A stretch of DNA of 29,172 bases, from NCBI GenBank assembly GCA_031550725.1, contig JAVBOH010000022.1, forward strand, positions 1 to 29,172, given 5' to 3'. Numbering within the stretch: the first letter of the stretch is position 1; each line of letters begins with the position of its first letter. The notes below the pieces were generated by a model. It made no database searches, had not been told where the DNA came from, and was given only the letters and a program-made list of their open reading frames with translations. Source of the stretch: UBA946 sp031550725 (GTDB lineage Bacteria > Bacillota > Clostridia > Oscillospirales > Ruminococcaceae). Both the position numbers and the translations under genes were made by a program. Shown here one piece after another: positions 7,326 through 15,034 of this stretch.

Positions 7326-7613
7326 ATGGTAATATTTATGTTAAATATAGCTACTTTTGAAAAAATGCAGAAGTTTAATTTACCCGAAAACGAGAGAGAA
7401 TTTTTACAGAATAACATGGAAACACTTGTAAAAAGCTTCGAGAAATTAGAGGCAATTGACACTAATAATGCAGTGCCTATGTTTACGGTATTGCCACTGA
7501 CTAATGTATTGCGTGAAGATGTATCCAAGAAAATTTTCGCTAGAGATGACTTGCTAAAGACTGCTCCAGAGAGCATGGATGGTTATTTCCAAGTACCAAA
7601 AACAATTGAGTAA
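7326..7613 (+). CDS. gatC: Asp/Glu-tRNA amidotransferase subunit C
   Basis: GatC is the small subunit that holds GatA and GatB together in the transamidosome. The 95-residue protein fits the family length, with the N-terminal helix (TFEKMQKFNLPENEREFLQNN), the central LEAIDTNNAVPMFTVLPLTNVLRED, and the C-terminal LLKTAPESMDGYFQVPKTIE, which matches the usual NAP...DGYI.VP ending. The ATG at 7326 has GGGGGA close upstream, inside a hairpin (7308-7313 with 7320-7325). An in-frame ATG at 7338 is an alternative. gatA begins about 20 bases after the stop. No good promoter was found between aspS and gatC, so it is probably part of the T-box operon. Confidence 0.9.
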   Translation: MVIFMLNIATFEKMQKFNLPENEREFLQNNMETLVKSFEKLEAIDTNNAVPMFTVLPLTNVLREDVSKKIFARDDLLKTAPESMDGYFQVPKTIE

Positions 7614-7633
7614 AGGAAAAGGTGGATAAAATT

Positions 7634-8704
7634 ATGAAATTTGCAATTGATTCATGTATTATGAAAAAAGATGAACTAGCGGCAGGAAATTCCAAGATTT
7701 TAACAGGTTTTACTGCACCTTTTACTGCAACTGTTGTAGAAAAAGCTATCAGTGCTCAGATGGAATTTGCAGGAATTGCTAACACGACTGAGTTTGGTAT
7801 TTCAAACCTTGTGTCTGATGAGAAAATTGATGGTGATGCTTGCGATATGCTAAAAAATAACGAGTGTGATGTTGTATTCAGCAATGATTTCAGTGGTCTT
7901 TTAAGACGTAAAATTTCTTCTGTAAATGGATATTATATTAAACCAACTTATGGCACAGTTTCACGTTTTGGCGTTATAGCTGCAATGACTTCTGCTGACC
8001 AAATCGGTGTTGCTTCCTTAAATCTAGATACTGCTTTTGAAGCACTTTCGGATGTTGCAGGTTATGATGAAAAAGACGGTACTTTATATAACACTGAAAG
8101 CTATGCTTACGATAAAAGCACTGATGTGAAAACACTTCGTATAGGTGTTCCTACAAATGTTACTTTGACTGATGAAGTAACAAAAACAATCGAAAGCTTA
8201 AAGCAAAAGGGTGCGTCTGTTATAGAATTCGAAATTCCATATTTAGACGTTTTGGCTGATGTTCAGTACATCATTTCGAGTGCTGAAATTAGCAATAACA
8301 CTAACCGTTTTGATGGTATAAAATTCGGTTATCGTGCTGAAGATTTCAGAGGTCTTAACGAGCTTTATACAAAATCTCGTACAGAAGGTTTCGGACTTGA
8401 TGCAAAACTTGCTTCAATGATGGGTGCTTTGGTGCTTTCTGCTGATTATTATGAGAAATTTTATAATAAATCCTTACAGGTTAGAGGTCTTTTCTGTAAG
8501 GCTCTAGCTTCTGAATTTGAAAAGCTTGATGCTATTATTTTGCCGTGCTGTAACTGTGAAAAAACTAACTATGAAAATTCTGCTTTAACAAGTATTGCGA
8601 CACTTTCAGGTGTTCCATCACTTTCGCTTCCAAACTGTGTGCAGCTAGTTGCGAATACATTCGGTGAGAATGTGCTTTACGCTTTAGGCTCATCACTAGT
8701 TTGA
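7634..8704 (+). CDS. gatA: Degenerate GatA-like subunit lacking the amidase active site
   Basis: GatA normally hydrolyses glutamine and channels ammonia to GatB. This 356-residue protein clearly aligns with GatA in its later part: YYIKPTYGTVSRFGVIA, then FDGIKFGYR, LYTKSRTEGFG, GALVLSADYYEKFYNKSLQVR and LDAIILP. However, it lacks about 70 N-terminal residues and about 130 overall (typical length is about 485). The catalytic Lys of the VKDN motif, the GGSSGGS cis-Ser segment and the GSDTGGS nucleophile segment are all absent; the matching places read AIDSC and VVFSNDFSGLLRR. The frame is open throughout, with no sign of frameshift or decay. The ATG at 7634 (AAGGTGG 8-9 nt upstream) is preferred over GTG at 7622. 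It is probably a scaffold or pseudo-enzyme, and a full GatA may exist elsewhere in the genome. Confidence 0.85.
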   Translation: MKFAIDSCIMKKDELAAGNSKILTGFTAPFTATVVEKAISAQMEFAGIANTTEFGISNLVSDEKIDGDACDMLKNNECDVVFSNDFSGLLRRKISSVNGYYIKPTYGTVSRFGVIAAMTSADQIGVASLNLDTAFEALSDVAGYDEKDGTLYNTESYAYDKSTDVKTLRIGVPTNVTLTDEVTKTIESLKQKGASVIEFEIPYLDVLADVQYIISSAEISNNTNRFDGIKFGYRAEDFRGLNELYTKSRTEGFGLDAKLASMMGALVLSADYYEKFYNKSLQVRGLFCKALASEFEKLDAIILPCCNCEKTNYENSALTSIATLSGVPSLSLPNCVQLVANTFGENVLYALGSSLV

Positions 8705-8721
8705 AAGTAAACTTTCAAACT
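8698..8721 (+). other. Hairpin over the gatA stop codon
   Basis: AGTTTGAAAGT (8698-8708) and ACTTTCAAACT (8711-8721) form an 11-bp perfect stem with a 2-nt gap, covering the gatA stop. A T-rich stretch (TTTTATGTTTTTTT) follows after a few bases, so partial termination or mRNA stabilisation before gatB is possible. Confidence 0.5.
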
Positions 8722-8823
8722 CGAGTTTTATGTTTTTTTGACTGTCGTCAAAAATTTGCTTAGCTGAACTTGTTCAGTTTCAAATCACCTAAAACATCGA
8801 ATACATCGAAAGGAAATATTATT

Positions 8824-10269
8824 ATGAAAAAATATGAATTAGTTATGGGACTTGAGGTCCATATAGAGCTTGCTACTGAATCAAAACTTTTCTGCTCATG
8901 CAGTGCGAAATTTGGTGCTGATGCTAACGAAAATGTGTGCCCAGCTTGTTCAGGTATGCCTGGAATGCTGCCTGTTGCCAATAAGCGTGCAATTGAGCTT
9001 GGAATGATTGCTGCGATGGTAACAAATAGCGAAATTACTAGAACTATCACTTTTGACAAGAAAAACTACTTCTACCCTGACCTTTCAACTGGTTATCAAA
9101 CTACACAATGGTTCGCTCCAATCTGCCGCAACGGTTACGTTGATATTGACACTTCTAAGGGCAAAAAGCGTATTACACTAAAGCAAATTCACATCGAAGA
9201 AGATGCTGGTAAACTTGTTCATGACTTTAGAACTGATACTTCTCTTGTTGACTATAACAGAGCTTCTGTTCCACTAAATGAAATTGTTAGTAACCCTGAT
9301 TTTAGAACAGCTGAGGAGGTTATCCTATACCTTGAAAAGCTTCGTTCAATGCTCTCATTCGCAGGCGTTTCCGACTGTCGTATGCAGGAGGGTTCAATGC
9401 GTTGTGACGTAAATATCTCTGTTCGTGAGGAAGGTTCTGATATTCTTGGTGTTCGTTCTGAAATTAAGAATATGAACTCGCTTAAGGCTATCGAAAAGGC
9501 TATCGAATATGAGTATAATCGTCATGTTGAAGCACTTGAAACTGGTTGCGAAGAGCTTGTTCAGGAGACTAGACGTTGGGACGATAATAAAGGTGAAACT
9601 TATGCAATGCGTTCAAAGGAAGATGCTCAGGATTACCGTTATTTCCCTTACGCTGACATTATGCCGATTGTCATTTCTGACGAGTGGATTGCCGAAGTTA
9701 AGGCGACTATTCCGGAACTTGCTGAGGATAAGAAAATCCGTCTTTTAGAAATGGGACTATCTGATTATGATGCTAGTATTATTTGTGTAAACAAATGCTT
9801 GTCAATTATTTTTGATGAGGCTTATGCATACACAGCTAAGCCTAAGGCAATTGCAAACTGGCTTATCGTTGACCTGCTTTCTGTTGCGAAAGAACTAAGC
9901 GTTGCGACTGATGAAATCACGCTGAACGGCGAAAGTCTAGGCAAGATAATTGATATGGTTGATGATGGTGCTATTAATAGACCTGCTGCTAAAAAGGTTT
10001 TCGCAGAGGTGTTTAAAAACGATGTTGACCCTGCAAAATTTATTGAAGAAAACGGACTTGGAATGGTATCCGATACAGGTCTTATTGCTAAGACAATCAG
10101 CGAAATTCTTGCTGAAAATGTTCCATCAATCGAACAGTACAAAGCTGGAAACGAGAAGAAAGTCATTGGTTTCTTTGTAGGAAAAATCATGAAAGCTACA
10201 CAGGGTAAAGCTGATCCAAAGCTTATCAACGAGGAACTTGCAAAACAGCTTGAAGCGTATACTTTATAA
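8824..10269 (+). CDS. gatB: Asp/Glu-tRNA amidotransferase subunit B
   Basis: GatB phosphorylates the misacylated Asp- or Glu-tRNA with ATP and transfers ammonia to it. The 481-residue protein is of normal length and looks intact: VMGLEVHIEL start, zinc-type cysteines in FCSCSAKFG...CPAC, the HIEEDAGKLVHD metal/ATP segment, SVPLNEIVSNPDFRTAEE, SEIKNMNSLKAIEKAIEYE, ETRRWDDNKGETYAMRSKE and DYRYFPYADIMP, then the helical and YqeY-like C-terminal tail that binds the tRNA elbow. The ATG at 8824 follows AAAGGA; a longer frame from 8770 is less likely. It is the last gene of the aspS-gatCAB operon. Its intactness contrasts with the reduced gatA before it. Confidence 0.95.
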   Translation: MKKYELVMGLEVHIELATESKLFCSCSAKFGADANENVCPACSGMPGMLPVANKRAIELGMIAAMVTNSEITRTITFDKKNYFYPDLSTGYQTTQWFAPICRNGYVDIDTSKGKKRITLKQIHIEEDAGKLVHDFRTDTSLVDYNRASVPLNEIVSNPDFRTAEEVILYLEKLRSMLSFAGVSDCRMQEGSMRCDVNISVREEGSDILGVRSEIKNMNSLKAIEKAIEYEYNRHVEALETGCEELVQETRRWDDNKGETYAMRSKEDAQDYRYFPYADIMPIVISDEWIAEVKATIPELAEDKKIRLLEMGLSDYDASIICVNKCLSIIFDEAYAYTAKPKAIANWLIVDLLSVAKELSVATDEITLNGESLGKIIDMVDDGAINRPAAKKVFAEVFKNDVDPAKFIEENGLGMVSDTGLIAKTISEILAENVPSIEQYKAGNEKKVIGFFVGKIMKATQGKADPKLINEELAKQLEAYTL

Positions 10270-10452
10270 TAATTTTTATGCTGACATACAAAGCCAGTTT
10301 TTGTAAATCAACAAATTAGAAATACGATGATTAAGAACCCGAAAACCTATGGCTCGAAGAAATTTAATAGCTTGTTCGATAGTCGCATTTATTACATCCA
10401 TGGTCTTTTTTATCTGAAAACATCCCAAAAGCCAACAAAAAAACAGCAAAAT

Positions 10453-10489
10453 GAGCAGGTATCCGAATGTGGTTACCTGCTCTATTTTT
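10453..10489 (+). terminator. gatB: Terminator after gatB
   Basis: GAGCAGGTA (10453-10461) pairs with TACCTGCTC (10474-10482), followed by TATTTTTA. It ends the gatCAB transcript. The 260-base gap between gatB and the propeller gene holds nothing else convincing. Confidence 0.75.
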
Positions 10490-10529
10490 ATGCCTTTTTG
10501 GCTCTTAAGAAATACAATTGCTATACAGA

Positions 10530-11981
10530 CTAATTATTACCATAACAACTGTCATTACATTTAAGCTGCCAAACTTCACATCCCTCATAAGGATTAGCAG
10601 TTCCCAAGAATAATTTACTGTTGTCTTCGGTAACAATCATAGTTCTAAGACCGTAATTATACTTATTATGAAAGCCATCCAGTGAAACGTCACAGAAATT
10701 TTCACCATCATTGCTTTCCCATAAATCGAAACCAAACTGACAAGGATATTTTGGAATTGATTTAATAAGTGCAAGCATCCATGCAAACCAATTATATTCG
10801 GATTTAATTGTGATGGGGAATTGTGATAACATTTTTAATACATTTTCGACTGAAAACTGATCATTTGTGATTGTGTTATCTGCATTATCTTGATTAAGTG
10901 CATTTTTTATTATACTGTAATCAAGAATTGCTGCATCCCATGAACCAATAAAAAGAGTATTTCTGTATGCTCTGATTTGCCAGCAGTAAGCATTGAAAAT
11001 GCTACCAAAACCTGACGGACATTTCGCTTGATTTCGCTTTCCTGTTGTGGGTTCTGTTGGAGCAATTGGGGTACTGCCAACAACAACCTTCCACTTATCC
11101 TTTTTATTAATACGAATTACATCAAATCCCTTTGGTGGGACGATAGTTTTATCAGGGTCAACACTTTGAATGCCAATCCATATACCAGTACCAACATAAA
11201 GATGGTCTTTGAAAATTTCCATACTCATCGGTACTTCATTTAATGCATCTCCTGCACCTTTATCAACGACAAGCTGCCAGCGTCCACTTTCAGGGTTAGC
11301 ACTTTTCCAAACTTCAAAACCACCAGCCGGTGATGTTCCAATATAAAGATAACCATTAAAGCTAATCATCGAAACAACTTCTCCTGTTGGTATATCGCCT
11401 GTTCCAAAATTAATTTGATTCCAGCCGTCACTTGGATTTTCTGTAACAAACAAATATGAATTTGTGCTGAAATTCAGAGCGTTTGTTGCACCAGTATAAA
11501 GCTTGTTTTTGTGAATAGCCATTGTTCTTGTGCTGAATCCAGTTGGAATACCTGCACTTACTTCATTAAAGTCATAACCATTTGTTGTCATAAGCAATAC
11601 AGCTGCTGTATTTGTTCCGAAACCTGCACAATATAATGCGTTAACACCATCGTCATCTGTAAAGGTAATCATATAACGAAAACCCATTAAACCGCTTCCT
11701 TGCGGTGCTTTATAAACACGCTCCCATTTTTTGCAGCGTCCATTCAATGGGTATCTCCATATTTCAGCAGTGTTTGAGGGATTTACAGGTGTAAGTTCGG
11801 GTGGTGGAGTTATACCCATTCCCACCATCGCAGAATATGGGATATTACGTCCTGTACCGACATAAATATAACCAGAAAATTCTGCCATGCTCCAAGCATA
11901 GTTATTTTGCATTGCATTATCAGGGTTTAATGCATCAAAACCATTTACAGGTGTAATCTTATCAAATCGACATGAATTCAT
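10530..11981 (-). CDS. Predicted beta-propeller protein of unknown function
   Basis: The 483-residue protein has many short repeats of the form G-Y-(I/L)-Y-(V/I)-G-T (SGYIYVGTG, NGYLYIGTS, KDHLYVGTG, NTLFIGSW, SKLFLGTANP), each followed by a strand such as GGFEVWKS, FDLWESNDG or CEVWQLK. This is the pattern of a six- or seven-bladed beta-propeller. No signal peptide or membrane segment is visible, so a cytoplasmic location is likely. The start is set at 11981, because AGGAGG lies 9 nt upstream and itself overlaps a weaker ATG at 11999. It is a lone leftward gene between the gatB terminator and a structured intergenic block. No catalytic motif is recognised. It could be a lectin-like or lyase-like propeller, but the function is unknown. 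Confidence 0.75.
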   Translation of the reverse strand: MNSCRFDKITPVNGFDALNPDNAMQNNYAWSMAEFSGYIYVGTGRNIPYSAMVGMGITPPPELTPVNPSNTAEIWRYPLNGRCKKWERVYKAPQGSGLMGFRYMITFTDDDGVNALYCAGFGTNTAAVLLMTTNGYDFNEVSAGIPTGFSTRTMAIHKNKLYTGATNALNFSTNSYLFVTENPSDGWNQINFGTGDIPTGEVVSMISFNGYLYIGTSPAGGFEVWKSANPESGRWQLVVDKGAGDALNEVPMSMEIFKDHLYVGTGIWIGIQSVDPDKTIVPPKGFDVIRINKKDKWKVVVGSTPIAPTEPTTGKRNQAKCPSGFGSIFNAYCWQIRAYRNTLFIGSWDAAILDYSIIKNALNQDNADNTITNDQFSVENVLKMLSQFPITIKSEYNWFAWMLALIKSIPKYPCQFGFDLWESNDGENFCDVSLDGFHNKYNYGLRTMIVTEDNSKLFLGTANPYEGCEVWQLKCNDSCYGNN

Positions 11982-12011
11982 GTTAATTTTCCTCCTCATG
12001 CAGATAAATTA

Positions 12012-12197
12012 AACAGAAAGTCCATTTATTTTTATAGGATAAATGGGCTTACTCTGTTCTTTATCATTGTATGTCATGATAAAGCAAGTTGTTCTTTCAC
12101 CGTACTACTTGATTGACGTCTGCTTCAAAAATAATTTTCTATGAAAATCATTTTTGAAGTGCAAGCTTTTACGATGTTTTTGAATTATTCAGCAGAC
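12012..12197. repeat. Block of three hairpins with a dispersed repeat (copy 1)
   Basis: Hairpins are AACAGA + CCATTTAT with ATAAATGG + TCTGTT (12012-12058), CTTTATCAT/ATGATAAAG (12059-12084), and a 17-bp stem with one mismatch at 12123-12159 (loop TAT). The 37 bases 12161-12197 (starting GCAAGCTTTTACG) recur at 25577-25613 with two differences. The 21 bases 12103-12123 recur at 14820-14840 with three differences. GTCTGC (12118-12123) and GCAGAC (12192-12197) are inverted ends. This fills most of the 480-base gap between the propeller and the leucine-rich-repeat genes; the remainder holds the promoter and leader hairpin listed separately. Confidence 0.65.
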
Positions 12198-12285
12198 ATT
12201 AATTAAAGCGTTAACTATATTCATATCATCTAATACGACAAAAATATGGCATACTGCTTTAATAGGTGGTATATCTTTATTTTAA

Positions 12286-12314
12286 TTGAAGTTTTAAATG
12301 AAATATGATATAAT
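12286..12314 (+). promoter_or_regulatory. Promoter of the leucine-rich-repeat protein gene
   Basis: TTGAAG (12286-12291), a 17-bp spacer and a perfect TATAAT (12309-12314) predict a start near 12321 and a 5' leader of about 145 nt. Confidence 0.7.
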
Positions 12315-12364
12315 ATGAATATAGTCAACTTAGGATTACATACAGTGCGTTAGGTTATAAAATC

Positions 12365-12420
12365 CTAGTACTCTGCCAATGCTAGCTTAGTCCAGTGTTT
12401 TAGGGTTGGCGGAGTACTAG
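12365..12420 (+). other. Large hairpin in the 5' leader of the LRR gene
   Basis: CTAGTACTCTGCCAA (12365-12379) pairs with TTGGCGGAGTACTAG (12406-12420): 15 bp with a single wobble and a 26-nt loop. No T run follows, so it is not a terminator. It lies wholly within the predicted transcript, 44 nt ahead of the start codon. It may be a regulatory or stabilising RNA element, or a small palindromic repeat. Confidence 0.55.
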
Positions 12421-12464
12421 AGTATTAGTATGCATTAATTATTCACATTGGAGGCTTATATTAA

Positions 12465-13889
12465 ATGAAAAAAAGATTTACAGCTGTTGGATTGGCACTA
12501 TTAATGGTAATAGGAACAACTATAATTCCAAACGAAAAATTTATTTTAAATGATGTTCAGATAAACGTAAGTGCAGAAACTAAAAGCAATGGTTATATCG
12601 GAACAACTAGCGATGGTTTTACATATATAATCAATGCAGATGATACATTTGACATATTTGGATACAGTGGTAAATCTGAAAAAGTGGTTATTCCGTCAAA
12701 GATTGATGGTAAAGATATTAATTCTATCTGGGGTATAACATTTAATGAAAATAAAAAAATAAAGTCTGTGGTTATCCCGGAGGGCATAACTACAATTGGC
12801 GATTATACCTTTGACCGCTGTACAAATTTGAAGTCTATATCAATACCCAAAAGTGTTACAGAAATAGGTGAGCGTGCTTTTAATCGTACAGCATGGTTAA
12901 CTGCACAGCAAAAAGCAAATCCACTTGTTGTTGTCAACAATATTTTAGTTGATGGTTCGACTGCAAAGGGTGACGTAACAATACCAAGTAATGTAAAGTC
13001 ATTATGTAAGTATGCATTTGAAAATAACAACGGTATAAAATCAATTACTCTATCTAATAATATTACTAATATTCCTTTAGGGTGTTTTCAAAAATGCTCA
13101 TTGCTTGAAAAAGTAAATTTTAATGATAATTTAAAAGAAATTGGTCAGTCATCATTTGAACAATGCACAAAATTAAAATCTATAAAAATCCCTAAGAAAG
13201 TTACTTATGTATCATGGCAAGCTTTTAATGATTGCACATCATTAAAGTCTGTAACTTTTCTGGGGACTGCATTTGAAACAATGATTTCATTTGAAAATAC
13301 TCCATGGTTTAAAAATAAAAGAGAGAAAAATCCACTTGTTATTGTAAACAATGTTTTAATTGACGGACGAACTGCAAGCGGTGATGTTGTCGTTCCAAAT
13401 ACGGTAAAGAAAATAAGCAGCTATGCATTTACAACAAATCAAAAAATGACATCTATTGTTATTCCAAGCAGTGTTGAAAAAATTGGAAACAGTGCCTTTA
13501 TCAATTGCTTTGAGCTAAAATCAGCAACTATTATGAATAAAGCTACTGAGTTTGGTATAGAGGCTTTCGTTAATACCTTTGACCTAACATTGAATGGATA
13601 TGAAAATTCAACTGCACAGAATTTTGCATATGAAAATGGAATTAATTTTAACGATTTAAAGCCTATTTCATCTTGTACAGTGACACTTGATAATATTTCA
13701 TATACATATGACGGCAAAGCTAAAAAACCAAGTGTAACAGTTAAGAATGGTAATTCTGTGCTTGTCAAGGATAAGGATTATACTGTTAAATATTCTGATA
13801 ATACTGAAGCTGGCACTGCAGTTGTTACTATCAGTGGCATTGGCAAATATGCAGGGAATATTAAAACATCATTTACTATAAAAAAATGA
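12465..13889 (+). CDS. Secreted BspA-like leucine-rich-repeat surface protein
   Basis: The 474-residue protein has an N-terminal signal peptide (MKKRFTAVGLALLMVIGTT, cleavage probably after VSA near residue 37) followed by LRR_5/BspA-type repeats such as VVIPEGITTIGDYTFDRC, SISIPKSVTEIGERAF, SIKIPKKVTYVSWQAF and SIVIPSSVEKIGNSAF. Two longer blocks, NPLVVVNNILVDGSTAKGDV and NPLVIVNNVLIDGRTASGDV, repeat an inserted hairpin unit. The last 65 or so residues form a separate domain (SYTYDGKAKKPSVTVKNG, then DYTVKYSDNTEAGTAVVTI) common in Firmicute surface proteins, probably Ig-like. There is no LPXTG motif or dockerin. GGAGG 10 nt upstream supports the start. Adhesion or substrate binding is likely but unproven. 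An HTH protein gene follows 10 bases later. Confidence 0.88.
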   Translation: MKKRFTAVGLALLMVIGTTIIPNEKFILNDVQINVSAETKSNGYIGTTSDGFTYIINADDTFDIFGYSGKSEKVVIPSKIDGKDINSIWGITFNENKKIKSVVIPEGITTIGDYTFDRCTNLKSISIPKSVTEIGERAFNRTAWLTAQQKANPLVVVNNILVDGSTAKGDVTIPSNVKSLCKYAFENNNGIKSITLSNNITNIPLGCFQKCSLLEKVNFNDNLKEIGQSSFEQCTKLKSIKIPKKVTYVSWQAFNDCTSLKSVTFLGTAFETMISFENTPWFKNKREKNPLVIVNNVLIDGRTASGDVVVPNTVKKISSYAFTTNQKMTSIVIPSSVEKIGNSAFINCFELKSATIMNKATEFGIEAFVNTFDLTLNGYENSTAQNFAYENGINFNDLKPISSCTVTLDNISYTYDGKAKKPSVTVKNGNSVLVKDKDYTVKYSDNTEAGTAVVTISGIGKYAGNIKTSFTIKK

Positions 13890-13899
13890 GGAAATATAA

Positions 13900-14631
13900 A
13901 TGACTGAACTAGAAAAAATCAAGTATACCAAAGGTTTTATTGATAAATTGTCAGACGGTATAAATCCACTTGATGATACGAATATACCCGAAACAGACTT
14001 GCTTAACAATGAGAGAATTTCACGTTGTATGGCTTATGTTTCTGATATTCTAAATAGTATTATTGAAAACAGCAGTACTGTTAAGAAAACTCATGGAAAA
14101 AAGACGTCTTTTTATATTACACCAGAGCAGTATGGTCTGCTGACTGTGGCAGATAATTTTGTTTTTGCAAAAGATATTTCTGAACAAATTAATCAGGCAA
14201 CTTTTGGGAATGGTACTTATAAATTTAAACCGGCATGGCTAGTATCTTGGCTGATAGAAACAGGTATGGTTGAGATTATTGATGATTTCAAGCTTCCAAC
14301 TAAGCTTGGCTGTGATATTGGCATAAAATCCGAAAAACGAAACAGTGAAAGAATTGGTGAATATTATGTAATGATGTATTCACCTAATGCTCAAAGATTT
14401 ATTTATGATAACTTATATGCCATACTGGAATTCGCAAACATTGAGCAGGCTGATATACCAAGCAATAATTCAAAACCGTGGACATCTGACATGGATGATA
14501 AGTTAATTAATATGTTTAGTGCTGGTTATCTTGTCGAAGTAATTGCAAGCGAGCTTGGATGCACACCGACAGCTATTCGTGCAAGATTAAAACATCTTGG
14601 ACTAATTGAAAATCGCAGGGATGCGAAATGA
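13900..14631 (+). CDS. Protein with C-terminal Myb/SANT-like helix-turn-helix
   Basis: The 243-residue cytoplasmic protein begins 10 bases after the LRR gene, with GAGGAAA upstream, so the two are co-transcribed. The N-terminal part (KGFIDKLSDGINPLDDTNIP, then NNERISRCMAYVSDIL) resembles a segment seen in various Firmicute proteins of unknown role. The C-terminal 45 residues (KPWTSDMDDKLINMFSAGY, then LGCTPTAIRARLKHLGLI) look like a Myb/SANT-type DNA-binding helix-turn-helix that starts with a Trp and ends in a recognition helix. The central region is unassigned. It may be a DNA-binding regulator or a nucleic-acid repair accessory. The pairing with a surface protein gene could be functional or accidental. 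A strong terminator follows. Confidence 0.72.
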   Translation: MTELEKIKYTKGFIDKLSDGINPLDDTNIPETDLLNNERISRCMAYVSDILNSIIENSSTVKKTHGKKTSFYITPEQYGLLTVADNFVFAKDISEQINQATFGNGTYKFKPAWLVSWLIETGMVEIIDDFKLPTKLGCDIGIKSEKRNSERIGEYYVMMYSPNAQRFIYDNLYAILEFANIEQADIPSNNSKPWTSDMDDKLINMFSAGYLVEVIASELGCTPTAIRARLKHLGLIENRRDAK

Positions 14632-14656
14632 TTTTAATGAAAATATAATTGGACTA

Positions 14657-14688
14657 GCCATGCAGTATTTTAGCTGCATGGCTTTTTT
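14657..14688 (+). terminator. Terminator after the LRR/HTH pair
   Basis: GCCATGCAG (14657-14665) and CTGCATGGC (14674-14682) form a perfect 9-bp stem with an 8-nt loop, followed directly by TTTTTT. Confidence 0.88.
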
Positions 14689-14731
14689 ATGCGATTTTTT
14701 GGACAACCATTATCACTATGCTGTTTAAATA

Positions 14732-14840
14732 ATGCCTACTGAACAATTACACTTTTCATGTAATTATTCGTTCAGGCAAGGTCTGTCTGAACAGTCGAAA
14801 ATATGATGTTTTTTCGACATACTACTTTATTGATGTCTGT
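14732..14840. repeat. Structured intergenic repeat region (copy 2, partial)
   Basis: It contains an imperfect hairpin from GCCTACTGAAC to GTTCAGGC (14732-14776) and a perfect 8-bp stem GTCGAAAA/TTTTCGAC (14794-14801 with 14811-14818). It then has 21 bases (14820-14840, TACTACTTTATTG...) that match 12103-12123 with three differences. The rest of the 400-base gap before the LacI gene holds the operators and promoter listed next. Confidence 0.5.
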
Positions 14841-14915
14841 ACATGAATAATAGTATTTATTGTATTAAAATATTGTTTAATGAGAAAAAAATATATGTAA
14901 TATAAACACGAGTGT

Positions 14916-14931
14916 TGCGCACCGTTGCGCA
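14916..14931. promoter_or_regulatory. Distal LacI-family operator
   Basis: TGCGCACCGTTGCGCA is a 16-bp palindrome with a central CG and one mismatched pair, the typical form of a LacI/GalR-family site. It overlaps a possible weak promoter (TTGCGC, 17 bp, TTATAT). Its centre is 117 bp upstream of the second operator, about eleven helical turns, which would allow a repression loop. Confidence 0.6.
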
Positions 14932-14996
14932 TAATCTAAACGTTTTTTTATATAATATCACTATTGATTTTAAACATAAGTCGGATTTTTTGTTAA

Positions 14997-15025
14997 TTGA
15001 CAACAATTGAAGTTAGTGTTATTAT
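14997..15025 (+). promoter_or_regulatory. Promoter of the galactan regulator/transport operon
   Basis: A perfect TTGACA (14997-15002), a 17-bp spacer and TATTAT (15020-15025) predict a start near 15032, immediately before the proximal operator. Confidence 0.75.
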
Positions 15026-15034
15026 TATATTAGA

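Noticed and set aside
10327..10489. tRNA or other structural RNA between gatB and the propeller gene
   Set aside because: No T-loop (GTTCGA) or cloverleaf arms were found; only the terminator hairpin is supported.
10327..10533. 68-codon frame after gatB
   Set aside because: It runs through the gatB terminator hairpin, has no ribosome binding site and no recognisable features.
14936..14950. CcpA (cre) site at TAAACGTTT before the regulator gene
   Set aside because: Only the central AAACGTTT fits; the flanking TG and CA positions of the cre consensus are missing.
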